DNA of 13,326 nt from CAG-877 sp963645945 (GCA_963645945.1 CAVIUA010000041.1:1-13326); one strand, 5' to 3'; positions 1 to 7,502 are shown, counted from the stretch's first letter. Numbers and translations: made by a program. Notes: generated by a model from the sequence alone, not told the origin.

Positions 1-60
1 CACTGTATAATTTTTTTGAAGTAATGCATCGCCTTTATACTTTTCATTTTTCAAATTCAT
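1..60 (-). CDS. 5' end of an unidentified gene, leaving the window
   Basis: On the minus strand an ATG at 60 opens a frame that stays open to the window edge, giving 20 residues (MNLKNEKYKGDALLQKNYTV). A GGAGGT Shine-Dalgarno site at 71-76 sits 10 bases upstream, which makes this a credible true start. The visible part is too short to identify. The pattern K-G-x-x-L-x(4)-Y-T-V loosely recalls the segment before the first exonuclease motif of some DnaQ-like 3'-5' exonucleases, but that is a guess. The gene is separated from the M16 genes by two minus-strand terminators, so it is probably transcribed independently. Confidence 0.6.
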   Translation of the reverse strand, partial: MNLKNEKYKGDALLQKNYTV

Positions 61-76
61 ATCTACTCTTACCTCC

Positions 77-522
77 AATTTTCTAAATCTATTGCTCTAA
101 AATCAATATAAGGTAAGTTAATAAATAAAAATTGATATACCAAAATTATTTTATTACAAGATTACTTTTATTTAGCATATAAAAATTTCTTTATTAGTTT
201 TGTATTTTCAAATAATATATTTATTCATTTTATGGCATAAAAAAGCCTCTCTGAATCTCTTTAAATTTAGAAAAGGTTATATTTTCATTATAAATAAGGA
301 CTTGTTGGCAAATAATAGGCTTAATTTTTGTATCATAATTGGAGTTCTTTGATCCATCTCTTTTACATATCTTCATCCTGGCTTGTGACGCGAAAGTACA
401 TAAGTATTTCAACTTGCTTAATCGAATGTATTATGTAAAGGATGATCAACTGTCCTCCTTTACGAACGCGAAGTTCAGGTGTGATTTCGTTGACCAATTA
501 TCCTCTTCTCTTACATAATAAT
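77..522. other. Long intergenic region with a structured GC-richer island
   Basis: No convincing gene is seen here. Bases 77-300 are plain AT-rich sequence. Bases about 365-500 are clearly richer in G+C and contain CpG steps that are rare elsewhere. That part contains a stem of 11 positions with one mismatch (435-445 with 453-463), an abutting 4-bp GAAC/GTTC stem (464-467 with 473-476), and two copies of ACGCGAA (388-394 and 466-472). TCAAC in the first loop (446-450) can pair with GTTGA at 489-493. A 60-codon minus-strand frame (230-412) crosses part of it, but its only start is a TTG without a ribosome-binding site. It may be a structured RNA, a long leader of the left-edge gene, or decayed DNA. 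I recognise no known RNA family. Confidence 0.4.
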
Positions 523-570
523 AAAAAAGAGTGTAATAATCAATTCATTATTTGAATTAAATATTACACT
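523..570 (-). terminator. Intrinsic terminator, minus strand (second of two)
   Basis: An inverted repeat of 17 positions with two mismatches (530-546 with 554-570) encloses a 7-base loop. On the minus strand the stem is followed by C and then six T (complement of 523-528), the form of a Rho-independent terminator. It may back up the hairpin at 682-705 for M16 transcripts, or end a short antisense RNA. On the plus strand the same hairpin would lie in the 5' leader of the small ORF at 592. Confidence 0.6.
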
Positions 571-591
571 TATATGGTACCAGGTGATATG

Positions 592-675
592 ATGACGAAA
601 AAGGATTTTCTAATCTCTTCTTTGCTTATCATAATATTACTTCTAGTGTTTTTACTATTTATAGTATTAATATAA
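592..675 (+). CDS. Small hydrophobic peptide, type I toxin-like (hypothetical)
   Basis: This 27-codon frame encodes MTKKDF followed by an unbroken run of about 21 hydrophobic residues (L, I, V, F, S) to the stop, so it is predicted to be a single membrane-spanning peptide with a short basic N-terminus. AGGTGAT at 582-588 places the second of two adjacent ATGs (592) 7 bases after the GG; starting at 589 would add one Met. It lies on the strand opposite to its neighbours, 22 bases after a long hairpin and 6 bases before another. Size, hydrophobicity and flanking hairpins resemble type I toxin peptides of Bacillota, but I recognise no named family. AT-rich DNA easily yields hydrophobic ORFs by chance, so existence is uncertain. 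No clear promoter is visible. Confidence 0.4.
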   Translation: MTKKDFLISSLLIIILLLVFLLFIVLI

Positions 676-705
676 AGAAAACACCTAACTAAGAACAGTT
701 AGGTG
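674..705 (-). terminator. Intrinsic terminator of the M16 gene pair
   Basis: Perfect 9-bp stem (CACCTAACT at 682-690 with AGTTAGGTG at 697-705) and a 6-base loop. On the minus strand it is followed by TTTTCTTT, as expected for a terminator of transcripts leaving the M16 gene that stops at 820, about 115 bases upstream. On the plus strand no T-run follows, so there it would only be a 3' hairpin for the small ORF ending at 675. Confidence 0.7.
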
Positions 706-819
706 AAACCAAAAACATAAGGCAACACCCAACCGATCAAAATTGAATGTTCCTTTTTATTTTATGAGAACATGTCTCATCTATATACATGATATCATAA
801 AAAGTTACTTTTTACAATA

Positions 820-2094
820 CTATGACTCTTTACCAAGACATTTAATATAACAAATATTATCAAAATCAATTTTAGAAATAATATCATTCATCTCATCAAT
901 ATTCATTTTTCTTATTCTATCTATCTTATCTGGAATAATATCTCCATATCTGATTAAGTCATCACCAACATTACTCGCAACACTATCAACATAATCAAAA
1001 AGTTTAACTTCATTAGCAATCCATACTTTTTTCATTCTATTAACTGCTACCTCATCAATTCTAATATTAGCAATTTCTTTTTTAAACTCCTCAATAAATT
1101 TGTCTGGCTCATTACTAGAAGCAATTATTAAATAATTTTTAAATCCCGAAATACTTTCCCAATCGGAAGATATATTATTAATTAATTTCTTATTTCTAAG
1201 TCTTTCTCTAAATAATGATGAAGGACCAAAGGTTAATGTCGTAAACATTTGTAAATACAAATCTAAGGTTATATCTTCATAATCCCCAAGTTTACTAGTA
1301 GGAATCTTTAATCCTATCGCAACTTTAGGTACTTTAATATTAGTATAGAAAACCTCTTCTTTTGTATTAACACTTTCATCTTCTAAAATCTCTTCTACTA
1401 CTGGCTTACCTTTATTATCTATTTTATCCATATAATTATGAATAACTTCACTTGCCTTATCTTTATCAAAGTTACCAACTAATAATAAAAACATATTATT
1501 AGGACTATAAAAATTATTATAACAAGTATACAAGTCTTCTTTTGTAATTTTCATAATTGAAGAAACAGTACCACCAATATCTACTCTTCTAGGATGATTA
1601 ACATAAAGAGCTTCTCTTAACTTTGTCTCAACTTGCCAATCTGGCATATCAGCATACATATTTAATTCTTCCGCAATAATTCCCTTTTCTTTCTCAACAT
1701 TTTCATCTGTATAATAAGGTGAATTAACATAGTCCATTAAAAACTCTAAATTATCATAAAAGTTCTTTGTACCATAACATATATACTGTGTTCTATCAAA
1801 AGAAGTAAATGCATTAGCGCCAGTACCAGACTTAGAAAAATAAGTAAATGGATCTACTCCGTCTTCTTGTTCAAACATCTTATGCTCAAGAAAATGTGCT
1901 ATTCCATCTGGAACTCTAACACTTTTTTTCTCGCCAAATGGAATAAATTCAGTAGTCTCAGAACCAAATCTAGTTGCATAAGCCATAAAATAATTTTTCT
2001 TATTAGAATAAGGTATCAAATAAACTTCTAATCCATTATCTAAAACTTCTTTATAACAACTAACATCTAATCCTTTTAACTCAATCTCTATCAT
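820..2094 (-). CDS. M16 family zinc peptidase, catalytic YmfH-like subunit
   Basis: Predicted metallopeptidase of the pitrilysin/M16B family, 424 residues, the usual size of single-lobe-pair M16B proteins. The zinc site HxxEH is present as HFLEH at residues 67-71, and the acidic segment GIIAEELNMY about 70 residues later should supply the third ligand. I chose the ATG at 2094 because GAGGGTG lies 6 bases before it; the upstream in-frame GTG at 2103 is itself part of that ribosome-binding site. It overlaps the end of the preceding M16 gene by 14 bases, which suggests translational coupling and a two-subunit enzyme as in YmfF/YmfH. In Bacillus subtilis these genes lie in the same neighbourhood as spoIIIE, which matches this window. 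The physiological substrate is unknown. No signal peptide is seen, so it is probably cytoplasmic. Confidence 0.88.
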   Translation of the reverse strand: MIEIELKGLDVSCYKEVLDNGLEVYLIPYSNKKNYFMAYATRFGSETTEFIPFGEKKSVRVPDGIAHFLEHKMFEQEDGVDPFTYFSKSGTGANAFTSFDRTQYICYGTKNFYDNLEFLMDYVNSPYYTDENVEKEKGIIAEELNMYADMPDWQVETKLREALYVNHPRRVDIGGTVSSIMKITKEDLYTCYNNFYSPNNMFLLLVGNFDKDKASEVIHNYMDKIDNKGKPVVEEILEDESVNTKEEVFYTNIKVPKVAIGLKIPTSKLGDYEDITLDLYLQMFTTLTFGPSSLFRERLRNKKLINNISSDWESISGFKNYLIIASSNEPDKFIEEFKKEIANIRIDEVAVNRMKKVWIANEVKLFDYVDSVASNVGDDLIRYGDIIPDKIDRIRKMNIDEMNDIISKIDFDNICYIKCLGKES

Positions 2095-3352
2095 CTTTAA
2101 CACCCTCTAAATAAAATATCGTATCAATTGTTACTTTTTTCGCAACTTTAACGATTTCACTTTTAGTAACTTTTTTTATTTTCTCTTTCTTAATTTCAAT
2201 ATCATCAGTACCAAGCAATTCCATCATCAAATAACTATCAATTATCTTTCCTTGACTATCTTCAATTTCCTCAAATGCTGTATTAAGATATTCTTTAGCC
2301 ATATCAATATCACTTTGATTAAATTTACCAAGACACATATCTCTTAAATCTTTTTCAATTAAACTAACTGTTTTCTTATAATTAACTCTATCAATTCCAG
2401 CCCTTATAATTAAAACATTATCTAACTTATTGGGAAAAGAATGTATCGTATAACAAAGTGAATTTTCTTCTCTAACTTCTTTAAATAACTTAGAATCAGA
2501 ACATCCACCAAAAATAACATTAAATAATGTTAATGGATAATTTCTCTCATACTCACTAAGTCCATTTACTCTACACGCAATAGCTAATTTAGATTGTGTA
2601 TTATCAATAGTTTCTCTTCCAATTAATTTCTTACTACGTGCTTTCTTCTCTTCAACAATAAATGGAACAGTACGTTTCTTCAAAACATTAAATTTAAAAT
2701 GTTTCTTTATTAAATCAGTAACACTTTTTTCATCTATATTACCAATAACAAATATATCAACTAAATCATTATTAATCATATCTAAATAATATTGATATAA
2801 ATTACTTCCATCAATTTTATCAAGATCTTCAATATAACCAGTCATCCTATATGATATAGGCTCTCCCTTACCAAATACCTCTGCCATTCTAATTAAACTA
2901 TAATTACTAGCATCTTCTTTAATAGAATTTAAAGCACTTTTAGCGGCACTTTTAACTATTTCAAGTTTTTCTTTATTAAAAGCCTCATCCTTAACATCAG
3001 GATTAAATATAATTTCACTTAAAAAGTCAATTGCCGAAGCAAAGTTACCTTCCTCAGTATATTTATCATTTAATACTGATAAATAAAAATCTGTATTAAT
3101 ATAATTTCCAAAACGCGAATTAGTAGCATGTATATCAGCAGCATATAGATCTTGGGCCTTAATAGTCAAATCTCTTTTGCTTTTATATTTCTTACTAGAC
3201 TGAATAAACATATCACATAAAATATTACGCTTTGTAATTTCTTCTTTTTTAATAACTCTATGAAACGAAACTCTAACCTCAACAGTTTTAAACTTATCAG
3301 TATTAATTAAATGTAATTTATAAGAACCAAAATCTTTCTTAGTATATTTCAT
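2081..3352 (-). CDS. M16 family non-catalytic partner, YmfF-like
   Basis: This 423-residue protein has M16 peptidase architecture but no HxxEH: the matching N-terminal helix reads RNILCDMFIQSS. It retains the C-terminal M16 half with the segment GGCSDSKLFKEVREENSLCY, typical of the family's substrate-binding subunit. In known M16B heterodimers one subunit carries zinc and the other supplies the binding cavity, so this is the likely partner of the downstream HxxEH protein. The ATG at 3352 follows a GAGGAG site by 9 bases. It begins 39 bases after deoD ends, and its stop overlaps the start of the next gene by 14 bases. Its TGA stop supports the standard code. It could be co-transcribed with deoD; no strong promoter is visible in the gap. 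Confidence 0.85.
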   Translation of the reverse strand: MKYTKKDFGSYKLHLINTDKFKTVEVRVSFHRVIKKEEITKRNILCDMFIQSSKKYKSKRDLTIKAQDLYAADIHATNSRFGNYINTDFYLSVLNDKYTEEGNFASAIDFLSEIIFNPDVKDEAFNKEKLEIVKSAAKSALNSIKEDASNYSLIRMAEVFGKGEPISYRMTGYIEDLDKIDGSNLYQYYLDMINNDLVDIFVIGNIDEKSVTDLIKKHFKFNVLKKRTVPFIVEEKKARSKKLIGRETIDNTQSKLAIACRVNGLSEYERNYPLTLFNVIFGGCSDSKLFKEVREENSLCYTIHSFPNKLDNVLIIRAGIDRVNYKKTVSLIEKDLRDMCLGKFNQSDIDMAKEYLNTAFEEIEDSQGKIIDSYLMMELLGTDDIEIKKEKIKKVTKSEIVKVAKKVTIDTIFYLEGVKDDRD

Positions 3353-3391
3353 ATCTCACGTCTCCTCTATCATTTAGTATATACAACTATT

Positions 3392-4108
3392 TTAATTTTT
3401 ATTAGAAACAGTTTCTAAAGCTAATGTAATCATATCATTTAATGATTTTTCTCTTTCTTCACTAGTTAAACTTCTCTTATCAAACTTAGAATCAACTACT
3501 GTCATTAATGAAGTAGCTCTTTTATTTAATTTTTTAGCTAAATAGAAAAGACAGAAAGCTTCCATTTCACTTGCTAAAAACTCCTCATCTGGAAAATTAC
3601 TCATAAATTTATCACCATCAACATATGGATCAAAAACATCACTAGTAATAATTTTACCAGTTTTTAAATTTAAACCTAACCTACCAGCTGTATCAATAAT
3701 TTCATGATTTAATTCTTTATTTGAATCATACTCCTTCTCAGTATCTCCATCAAAAAGTAATGGAAATGTACTAACAGAATAGGAACTTGTTGCTAAAATA
3801 ACATCAAGTAATTTTACATCTTTATGAATGGTACCAGATGTACCAATTCTAATAATAGTATTTACATCATAAAACTTAAATAATTCATATGCATAAATTC
3901 CCATACTTGGAATTCCCATTCCAGATGGAAATACTGTAACTTTATTTCCTTTATATTCGCCAGTATAAGCATACATATTTCTAACTGTATTAACTATTTT
4001 TACATTATCCAAAAAGTTATCAGCTATATATTTAGCTCTTAATGGATCTCCTGGCATTAATACTACTTTCGCAATATCTTCTAATTTACTTTCTATATGT
4101 GCTGTCAT
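3392..4108 (-). CDS. deoD: Purine nucleoside phosphorylase, DeoD type
   Basis: Catalyses reversible phosphorolysis of purine (deoxy)ribonucleosides to base and (deoxy)ribose-1-phosphate in the cytoplasm, for purine salvage. The 238 residues match the family of hexameric bacterial PNPs. Landmarks are His4, GDPLRAK (residues 20-26, phosphate-binding Arg), the VFPSGMGIPS segment (59-68), RIGTSGT (87-93, phosphate and ribose contacts), SEMEAF (180-185, ribose-binding Met and Glu) and Asp206 in VVDS, corresponding to the catalytic Asp204 of the E. coli enzyme. The ATG at 4108 follows an AGGAGAGTG site. A strong promoter lies just upstream, so the gene can be expressed independently of ftsK. A 17-base palindrome occurs inside the last codons (3402-3418), of unknown meaning. 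Confidence 0.93.
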   Translation of the reverse strand: MTAHIESKLEDIAKVVLMPGDPLRAKYIADNFLDNVKIVNTVRNMYAYTGEYKGNKVTVFPSGMGIPSMGIYAYELFKFYDVNTIIRIGTSGTIHKDVKLLDVILATSSYSVSTFPLLFDGDTEKEYDSNKELNHEIIDTAGRLGLNLKTGKIITSDVFDPYVDGDKFMSNFPDEEFLASEMEAFCLFYLAKKLNKRATSLMTVVDSKFDKRSLTSEEREKSLNDMITLALETVSNKN

Positions 4109-4132
4109 AATTATTCACTCTCCTATGCATCC

Positions 4133-4162
4133 ATTATAACATATTAAAAGAAGAAGTATCAA
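4133..4162 (-). promoter_or_regulatory. Sigma-A-type promoter of deoD
   Basis: On the minus strand there is a -35 TTGATA (4157-4162), an 18-base spacer and an extended -10 TGTTATAAT (TATAAT at 4133-4138). The start site should fall near 4126, giving a leader of less than 20 bases. The -35 box abuts the ftsK stop codon and lies inside the ftsK terminator hairpin. Confidence 0.8.
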
Positions 4163-4178
4163 TTATTCAGATACTTCT
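4146..4178 (-). terminator. Probable ftsK terminator overlapping its stop codon
   Basis: Perfect 9-bp inverted repeat (4152-4160 with 4170-4178) with a 9-base loop that contains the ftsK stop codon. On the minus strand it is followed by TCTTTT. The T-tract is short, so termination may be partial. The downstream arm shares bases with the deoD -35 box. Confidence 0.5.
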
Positions 4179-6421
4179 CCCATTGAATTTTCATCAAACT
4201 GTACTAATACTTCTCTTGGCTTAGAATTACCAGTAGCTGGACCAATGACTCCACGTTCTTCTAATGTATCTATCATTCTAGCCGCTTTATTATATCCAAT
4301 CTTAAATTTTCTTTGTAAAAGAGAAGCACTAGCTTTTTGTGTCCTTACAACAAATTCCAATACTTGTTGATACAACTCTTCTTCACTATCAACATCTCCC
4401 GCTACTTCATCAATAACAGCACTATCAACTGCATTATGATCAACAGCTTCAAGATTTAATAATGACTCATCATATTGTGCTTTTTGTTGTTCAACAGTAA
4501 AGTCTATTAACTTTTTAATTTCATCATCTGTAATAAATGAACCTTGAATACGTGTTGGTGAATTAACTCCTATTGGTAAGAATAACATATCACCTTTACC
4601 TAGTAGTTTTTCTGCACCAGTTTGATCAAGTATTGTTCTAGAATCAATTCCAGATCCAACAGCAAATGATATACGAGATGGAATATTAGCTTTAATCAAA
4701 CCTGTAATAACTTCTGTAGATGGACGTTGAGTTGCTACTATTAAATGTATACCAGCAGCACGAGCTTTTTGTGTAATACGTAAAATTGAATCTTCAACTT
4801 CTTTAGCAGCAACCATCATCAAATCAGATAACTCATCAATAATAACAACTATATATGGCATCTTAGTCTTAGAATAATCATCATGTGCATTTTCTTTATT
4901 CCATTTATCAATATAATCATTATAAGATTCAATATTCTTAGTACCAGTTTCACTAAATGTTTCATAACGTCTTTCCATTTCAGCTACCATTTTAGATAAA
5001 GCAACAGCAGCCTTTTTAGGATCAGTAACAACTGGACACATCAAATGTGGAATACCATTATAAACAGATAATTCAACAACCTTTGGATCGACCATAACAA
5101 GTTTAACTTCATCTGGTCTAGCTCTCATTAAAATAGAACAAATAATACCATTTACACAAACACTCTTACCAGAACCAGTAGTACCAGCAATAAGTAAATG
5201 TGGCATCTTATTAACTTCACATACTTCAACATCACCCATGATACTCTTACCTAAAGGTACCATAAGTTTCTTATTCATAGAGTCTTGCATCTTCTTACTA
5301 CTCATAATTTCATAGAAACTAACAGGAGTAGCTTCGTCATTAGCAAACTCTATACCAACAGTATTTTTACCAGGTATAGGAGCTTCAATTCTAACATCTT
5401 TTTTAGCTAAAGCTAAAGCAATTTCTCTATTAATAGATGTAATCTTATTAACCCTAGTACCAGATGCTATTTCAAGTTCATATTGTGCAACACTAGGACC
5501 TATATGTACTTCTACTACTTTACCAATAATTTTAAAATCTCTTAGTACTTGTTCCAAAATAACAATATTTTTCTCTATTGCCGCATTATCCATACCTTTC
5601 TTTTTACCTTTAGGTTGATTTAGTAAATTTAAAGGAGGTAATTTATATCTTAAATTAACTGGATTTTCCTTAACTACAGGAGCTGGCGTAGCTTCTACTT
5701 TTTCTGTCTTTTCAGGAACCTTAGTCAATTCATCAATACTAGTAATCTTAATATGATTATCATTTTTAGGCTCATCTTCAACACCAGAATTAATAATAAC
5801 TGGTTTCTTATCCTTAGCCTCTTTCTTATGAATTTTAATTTCTTTACTCTTTTCAATTGAATTATTAATAAGATCTAAAATAGAAAAACCAGTAAATAAA
5901 CAAAATCCAACTATCATCAATACACATGAAACAATCATCATTCCATTATAAGAAAACAATTTAACAAAAACACCAGATAACACACCACCAATTAGTCCGC
6001 CACCAACTGCAAGCCAGTTTTCTAAATGTCCTGTACTCATAATACTATTAAAAGACATAACTAATTGATTAACTGTTTCTTTAAAAATCAAAGCAATATT
6101 ACCATCATTTTCTAATACAAATTCTTTATGCATCATAATAAGAAAACCTAAAACAAAAACATATAGACCGACTAACTTAGTCGAAAAGAAATCAGGTTTT
6201 TCTCTTTTTAATAATAAATAACATCCTATAATAAAAAGCACTAGTAAAAAAGCCATATATAAAGATCCCACTAAAAATAAACCAAAAGACGCAAAAATTC
6301 TTCCAACTGGACCAAATTTTCCTATACCTAAAATAGCAATTAAAACAAGTATAATGCCATATAATTCAGCACTATAACCAATTCCTTTTTTAGTAACTTT
6401 TTTCTTTTTCCTTTTTGCCAT
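4163..6421 (-). CDS. ftsK: DNA translocase FtsK/SpoIIIE
   Basis: Hexameric, membrane-anchored, ATP-driven DNA pump that moves chromosome termini through the closing division septum, or into the forespore in spore formers. Its 752 residues are close to SpoIIIE length. The N-terminal 180 residues contain four to five membrane segments. A charged, proline-containing linker (about 190-270) joins them to the motor. The motor has Walker A GTTGSGKS (413-420) and Walker B VVIIDE with D529/E530, followed by the conserved ATQRPS segment. The last 65 residues form the winged-helix gamma domain that reads oriented DNA motifs. The ATG at 6421 follows AGGAGA. Four-plus membrane spans favour FtsK/SpoIIIE over the soluble SftA. 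The nearby YmfF/YmfH-like genes also fit the spoIIIE neighbourhood. Sporulation itself cannot be judged from this window. Confidence 0.95.
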   Translation of the reverse strand: MAKRKKKKVTKKGIGYSAELYGIILVLIAILGIGKFGPVGRIFASFGLFLVGSLYMAFLLVLFIIGCYLLLKREKPDFFSTKLVGLYVFVLGFLIMMHKEFVLENDGNIALIFKETVNQLVMSFNSIMSTGHLENWLAVGGGLIGGVLSGVFVKLFSYNGMMIVSCVLMIVGFCLFTGFSILDLINNSIEKSKEIKIHKKEAKDKKPVIINSGVEDEPKNDNHIKITSIDELTKVPEKTEKVEATPAPVVKENPVNLRYKLPPLNLLNQPKGKKKGMDNAAIEKNIVILEQVLRDFKIIGKVVEVHIGPSVAQYELEIASGTRVNKITSINREIALALAKKDVRIEAPIPGKNTVGIEFANDEATPVSFYEIMSSKKMQDSMNKKLMVPLGKSIMGDVEVCEVNKMPHLLIAGTTGSGKSVCVNGIICSILMRARPDEVKLVMVDPKVVELSVYNGIPHLMCPVVTDPKKAAVALSKMVAEMERRYETFSETGTKNIESYNDYIDKWNKENAHDDYSKTKMPYIVVIIDELSDLMMVAAKEVEDSILRITQKARAAGIHLIVATQRPSTEVITGLIKANIPSRISFAVGSGIDSRTILDQTGAEKLLGKGDMLFLPIGVNSPTRIQGSFITDDEIKKLIDFTVEQQKAQYDESLLNLEAVDHNAVDSAVIDEVAGDVDSEEELYQQVLEFVVRTQKASASLLQRKFKIGYNKAARMIDTLEERGVIGPATGNSKPREVLVQFDENSMGEVSE

Positions 6422-6447
6422 ACTGATTCTCCTATCATTACAAACTA

Positions 6448-6453
6448 ATTATA
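6448..6453 (-). promoter_or_regulatory. Candidate -10 element for ftsK
   Basis: A perfect TATAAT on the minus strand lies about 27 bases before the ftsK start, inside the gap that follows the efp terminator. The best -35 at the right distance (TTTAAA) is poor and there is no TG extension, so only the -10 is marked. Confidence 0.45.
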
Positions 6454-6500
6454 CTAAAAAAGTTTAATATTTTAAATAGTAAAACACAAAACTTTACATG

Positions 6501-6526
6501 AAAAAGAAAAAGAGCCTTAAGCTCTT
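6501..6526 (-). terminator. Intrinsic terminator of the rpmG-efp operon
   Basis: Stem AAGAGC/GCTCTT (6521-6526 with 6510-6515), loop of 5, followed on the minus strand by TTTCTTTTT. The loop overlaps the efp stop codon at 6517-6519, so the terminator begins within the coding region. Confidence 0.75.
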
Positions 6527-7074
6527 GATACATATTTTCCATCAGCAGTTGAAACAATAATAACTTCGCCTTCTTCAATGAATAAAGGAACACGAACCAT
6601 TAATCCAGTTTCACACTCAGCATCTTTTAAAGCATTATTAGTAGTATTACCCTTAACAGCAGCTTCAGTATGAGTAATCTTTAATTCTACCTTATCTGGT
6701 AAATCAATTCCTAATACTTCACCTTCATATGTAGTAATATAAACTTCTAAGTTTTCTTTTAAAAACTTAGCTCCATCTCCAACAATACTTTTATCAAGTT
6801 CTAATTGTTCATAAGTATCCATATTCATAAAGTAATATGTCTCACCCATGGTATATAGGTATTGCATTAAAGTCTTTTCAATTCTAGCAGTAGCAACTTT
6901 AACACCAGCATTAAAAGTCTTTTCGAAGATAGCTCCAGTTCTTAAATTCTTTAATTTAGCTTTTACTATTGCTGCACCTTTACCAGGTTTAACATGTTGA
7001 GTCTCCATAACAACAAAGATAGCTCCATCCACTTCAATAGTAATACCATTTTTTAAATCATTAGTACTAATCAC
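6517..7074 (-). CDS. efp: Translation elongation factor P
   Basis: EF-P binds between the ribosomal P and E sites and relieves stalling at polyproline stretches. With the start chosen here the protein has 185 residues, the normal length. It begins MISTNDLKNG and contains HVKPGKGAA, with Lys32 at the loop tip, the position that is modified in Bacillus subtilis. The KOW-like N-terminal domain and two OB domains span about 1-65, 66-125 and 126-185. The start is the GTG at 7074: AGGAGGTG at 7080-7087 lies just upstream and homologues begin with ISTND. The ATG at 7107 would add 11 residues read through the ribosome-binding site and overlap the preceding gene. The gene follows a 61-codon ORF by 16 bases and is last in its operon. 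No EF-P-modifying enzyme is visible in the window. Confidence 0.95.
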   Translation of the reverse strand: MISTNDLKNGITIEVDGAIFVVMETQHVKPGKGAAIVKAKLKNLRTGAIFEKTFNAGVKVATARIEKTLMQYLYTMGETYYFMNMDTYEQLELDKSIVGDGAKFLKENLEVYITTYEGEVLGIDLPDKVELKITHTEAAVKGNTTNNALKDAECETGLMVRVPLFIEEGEVIIVSTADGKYVSRA

Positions 7075-7079
7075 AAAAA

Positions 7080-7087
7080 CACCTCCT
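7080..7087 (-). promoter_or_regulatory. Ribosome-binding site fixing the efp start
   Basis: AGGAGGTG on the minus strand, five bases before GTG 7074. It decides the efp start in favour of GTG over the upstream ATG at 7107. Confidence 0.85.
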
Positions 7088-7090
7088 ATC

Positions 7091-7276
7091 TCACTTCTTT
7101 GAATCATAATATTTTATTTTTTGGTAAACTTTACCTCTTTTTCTTAAATTCCTTCTGGAATCTTCAGTAAAAAAATTACTAACAAAAGAATCATTTCCAT
7201 TCAAACCGCTAGTAACTTTAGATTGACGTTCAATCAATTTATTAATATTTTCTGGTATCTTAAAATTTCTAATCAT
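7091..7276 (-). CDS. Small basic protein of unknown function in the rpmG-efp operon
   Basis: A 61-residue frame with an ATG at 7276 preceded by AAGGA at a suitable distance. It starts 38 bases after the rpmG stop and ends 16 bases before the efp start, so it fits tightly in the operon. The protein is basic (15 Lys/Arg against 6 Asp/Glu). Its N-terminal half contains a helix-prone segment (KIPENINKLIERQ) and its C-terminal half the cluster RRNLRKRGKVYQKIKY (residues 41-56). There is no membrane segment, so it is not SecE, which often follows rpmG. No cysteines or known motifs are seen. The context and basic tail suggest an RNA- or ribosome-associated role, but this is inference. It may be lineage-specific, and a non-functional ORF is not excluded. 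Confidence 0.6.
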   Translation of the reverse strand: MIRNFKIPENINKLIERQSKVTSGLNGNDSFVSNFFTEDSRRNLRKRGKVYQKIKYYDSKK

Positions 7277-7314
7277 AATTTTTCCTTAACAAAAACAAAA
7301 CGAAATAAAATTAA

Positions 7315-7476
7315 TTATTTCTTTTCCTTATGTACAGTATGTTTTTTACATCTAGGACAGTATCTATTTAATTCAAGACGGTCTGTTTTCTTTACATTTC
7401 TCTCAACTCTATAATTTTCTTCTTTACATTCAGTACAAAAAAGAGTTTTATATTGTCTATTTCCTGCTTTAGCCAT
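7315..7476 (-). CDS. rpmG: 50S ribosomal protein L33, zinc-ribbon form
   Basis: A 53-residue protein beginning MAKAGNRQYKTLFCTEC. Two CxxC knuckles (Cys14/Cys17 and Cys40/Cys43) form the zinc ribbon of the C+ type of L33. Length, basic charge and the RYCPRCKKHT signature are typical. The ATG at 7476 is preceded by AAGGAGG with a 7-base spacing. It is the first gene of an operon with a small unknown gene and efp, driven by the promoter at 7503-7530. Many Bacillota carry both zinc-binding and zinc-free L33 copies; this one is the zinc-requiring version, so a Zur-regulated alternative copy may exist elsewhere. No Zur box is evident here. Confidence 0.95.
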   Translation of the reverse strand: MAKAGNRQYKTLFCTECKEENYRVERNVKKTDRLELNRYCPRCKKHTVHKEKK

Positions 7477-7502
7477 GTCTATCCCTCCTTACGTCTATAG
7501 GT

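Noticed and set aside
230..412. Minus-strand 60-codon frame in the left intergenic region
   Set aside because: Its start is TTG without a ribosome-binding site, the translation matches nothing I know, and it crosses the boundary of the compositionally distinct island; probably chance or a remnant.
441..551. Plus-strand 36-codon frame beginning MINCPPL
   Set aside because: Start lies inside the hairpin at 435-463 without a proper ribosome-binding site, and the frame runs through the terminator repeat; better explained as structured non-coding sequence.
764..780. ATGAGA/TCTCAT inverted repeat, considered as a LexA box
   Set aside because: It contains GAAC-ATGT but lacks the required GTTC half-site at the right spacing, and there is no SOS gene beside it.
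3402..3418. Perfect 17-base palindrome at the end of deoD
   Set aside because: Lies in the last codons, has a one-base centre and no T-run on the minus strand; too little to call an operator or terminator.
7223..7414. Plus-strand 63-codon frame
   Set aside because: Antisense to rpmG and the 61-codon gene, which have clear starts and, for rpmG, an unmistakable product; no ribosome-binding site.
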